Shown: positions 60,457 through 64,000 of the stretch, one piece after another
Layout: each line of letters begins with the position of its first letter
Numbering within the stretch: the stretch's first letter is position 1
Assembly: GCF_030814435.1 (NCBI RefSeq)
Contig: NZ_JAUSUW010000009.1
Span: forward strand, 62,001-126,000
Direction of reading: 5' to 3'
DNA: 64,000 nucleotides
Source: Peteryoungia aggregata LMG 23059
GTDB taxonomy: Bacteria > Pseudomonadota > Alphaproteobacteria > Rhizobiales > Rhizobiaceae
Made by a program: the position numbers and the translations under genes
Notes under the pieces: model-generated
Databases searched by the model: none
The model's input: the letters and a program-made list of their open reading frames with translations, nothing else
Told to the model about the DNA's origin: nothing

Positions 60457-61229
60457 GCGAAGACCCCCTTTCCGATGACGGGGGTGGATGGCACGGCCAT
60501 GTCGCGCGGTTCCAGCATGCCGGCCTGATGGGCGATATGCCCTGCCTCGATCGCCTTGGCAAAGGCCTCGGCCATCTCGGCCGGATCACCGGCCGAGGCA
60601 ACAGCGGTGTTGAGCAGCACGGCGTCGTAGCCGAGTTCCATCACCGCCGTGGCATGGGACGGGCGCCCGATGCCGGCATCGACGATCAGCGGTACGTCGG
60701 GGAATTCCGCCCGCATGGATTTGAGTGCCGGCAGATTCTGCGGCCCCATGGCGCTGCCGATCGGTGCGCACCAGGGCATCAGCACCCGGCATCCGGCGGC
60801 GAGCAGCTTCTCCCCGACCACCAGATCATCGGTGGTGTAGGGGAAGACCTCGAAGCCCTCGGTAACAAGGATCTTCGCCGCTTCCACCAGTTCGAAAACA
60901 TCCGGCTGCAGTGTATCGTGATGACCGATCACCTCGAGCTTGATCCAGTTTGTGCCAAAGACCTCGCGCGCCATCTTTGCCGTCAGCACCGCTTCGCGGG
61001 CGCTGTGGCAGCCGGCGGTGTTGGGCAGAATCTCAACGCCGAGGTCGCGGATCAGCTGGAAGAAGGCCCCGCCCGCCTTGCCGCCTGCGGTTTCCCGGCG
61101 CAGCGAGACGGTGACGATTTCGGTCTTCGATCGCCGCACCGCCTCCGCCAGGATCGCGGGCGAGGGGTAGCGGGCGGTGCCGAGCAGGAGGTGCGAAGTG
61201 ACGGTCTTGCCGTAGAGTTCCAGGGCCAT
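60453..61229 (-). CDS. thiG: Thiazole synthase ThiG
   Basis: Builds the thiazole ring from deoxyxylulose phosphate, dehydroglycine and the ThiS thiocarboxylate. The 258-residue TIM-barrel protein shows GTARYPS near its start, [12 protein letters not shown], a Schiff-base lysine region (NWIKLEVIG) and the [12 protein letters not shown] phosphate site. It starts 1 bp after the thiS stop. Confidence 0.95.
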   Translation of the reverse strand: MALELYGKTVTSHLLLGTARYPSPAILAEAVRRSKTEIVTVSLRRETAGGKAGGAFFQLIRDLGVEILPNTAGCHSAREAVLTAKMAREVFGTNWIKLEVIGHHDTLQPDVFELVEAAKILVTEGFEVFPYTTDDLVVGEKLLAAGCRVLMPWCAPIGSAMGPQNLPALKSMRAEFPDVPLIVDAGIGRPSHATAVMELGYDAVLLNTAVASAGDPAEMAEAFAKAIEAGHIAHQAGMLEPRDMAVPSTPVIGKGVFA

Positions 61230-61230
61230 A

Positions 61231-61424
61231 TCAGCCTCCCTGCATGGGCGAAAGAATCTCGATCCGGTCGCCCTCCTTCAAGGGATGGGCGGCGCGCTCC
61301 TCGCGGTGAACAAGGTCGCCATTGACGGCGGTTGCCAGCCACTCGCCTTCGTAGTCGAGCTTTGCGAGCAGGTCGGCGAGGTTGCCGGCATCGAGCTCCA
61401 GGGCTTCTCCGTTGACGGTGAGCT

Positions 61425-61428
<4 letters not shown>
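61231..61428 (-). CDS. thiS: Sulfur carrier protein ThiS
   Basis: Ubiquitin-like 65-residue sulfur carrier ending in SPMQGG, the Gly-Gly needed for adenylation and thiocarboxylation. The N-terminal [12 protein letters not shown] and [12 protein letters not shown] fit ThiS. Its ATG overlaps the thiO stop by four bases. No thiF adenylating gene follows in the window. Confidence 0.94.

Positions 61429-64000
<2,572 letters not shown>

Overview
The window reads as part of the main chromosome of an alphaproteobacterium of the family Rhizobiaceae (Rhizobium/Agrobacterium group). The evidence is the gene order hemJ-rho-mnmE-mnmG-rsmG-parA-parB, the convergent leuS-lptE-holA unit, the chvE-gguA-gguB-gguC sugar uptake operon beside a gbpR-type LysR gene, the thiC-thiO-thiS-thiG-thiE operon, a 1595-residue NAD-glutamate dehydrogenase, and alphaproteobacterial families such as TrcR, DUF2794, DUF1674 and DUF2585. 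The DNA is GC-rich and nearly fully coding. I see no tRNA or rRNA gene, insertion sequence, prophage or CRISPR array. The genus cannot be fixed from this sequence alone.

Layout. 1-7.2 kb: origin-proximal block with the end of hemJ, then rho, mnmE, mnmG, rsmG, parA and parB; two near-perfect parS sites flank mnmG. 7.2-11.3 kb (minus): leuS-lptE-holA. 11.5-17.2 kb: a PLP-homeostasis protein, a propionyl-CoA synthetase type gene, trcR (minus) and acetyl-CoA synthetase. 17.2-18.3 kb (minus): an excalibur-domain protein, a secreted nuclease-fold protein and a DUF1674 protein. 18.4-24.4 kb: htpX, an RsmB-type methyltransferase, a heparinase II/III-type protein and purH. 24.4-30.6 kb (minus): an MFS transporter and NAD-GDH. 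30.8-36 kb: pyridoxal kinase, carbonic anhydrase, lytic transglycosylase, asd, a GNAT acetyltransferase and DUF2794.

36-47.9 kb is the most cohesive functional unit: a LysR regulator divergent from a nine-gene plus-strand array for a periplasmic sugar-binding protein, ABC ATPase, permease, FAH-fold protein GguC, IlvD/EDD sugar-acid dehydratase, Gfo/Idh aldose dehydrogenase, semialdehyde dehydrogenase, KDGal kinase and KDPGal aldolase. Together these can import aldoses and oxidise L-arabinose to 2-oxoglutarate and D-galactose to pyruvate plus glyceraldehyde 3-phosphate. 48-55 kb: a DUF1223 protein, acnA and the cytochrome c maturation genes ccmABCDG. 55-64 kb (minus): DUF2585, yciB, ftsY, mtaB, dapF and the thiamine operon, with thiC running off the right edge.

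The genes themselves are conventional. The less expected signals are in the intergenic DNA: a Thr/Lys-rich candidate leader peptide ahead of asd, a long hairpin that buries the ribosome binding site of the propionyl-CoA synthetase gene, a C-rich stem-loop with mutually exclusive pairings between dgoA and the DUF1223 gene, and a perfect 24-bp palindrome between chvE and gguA.
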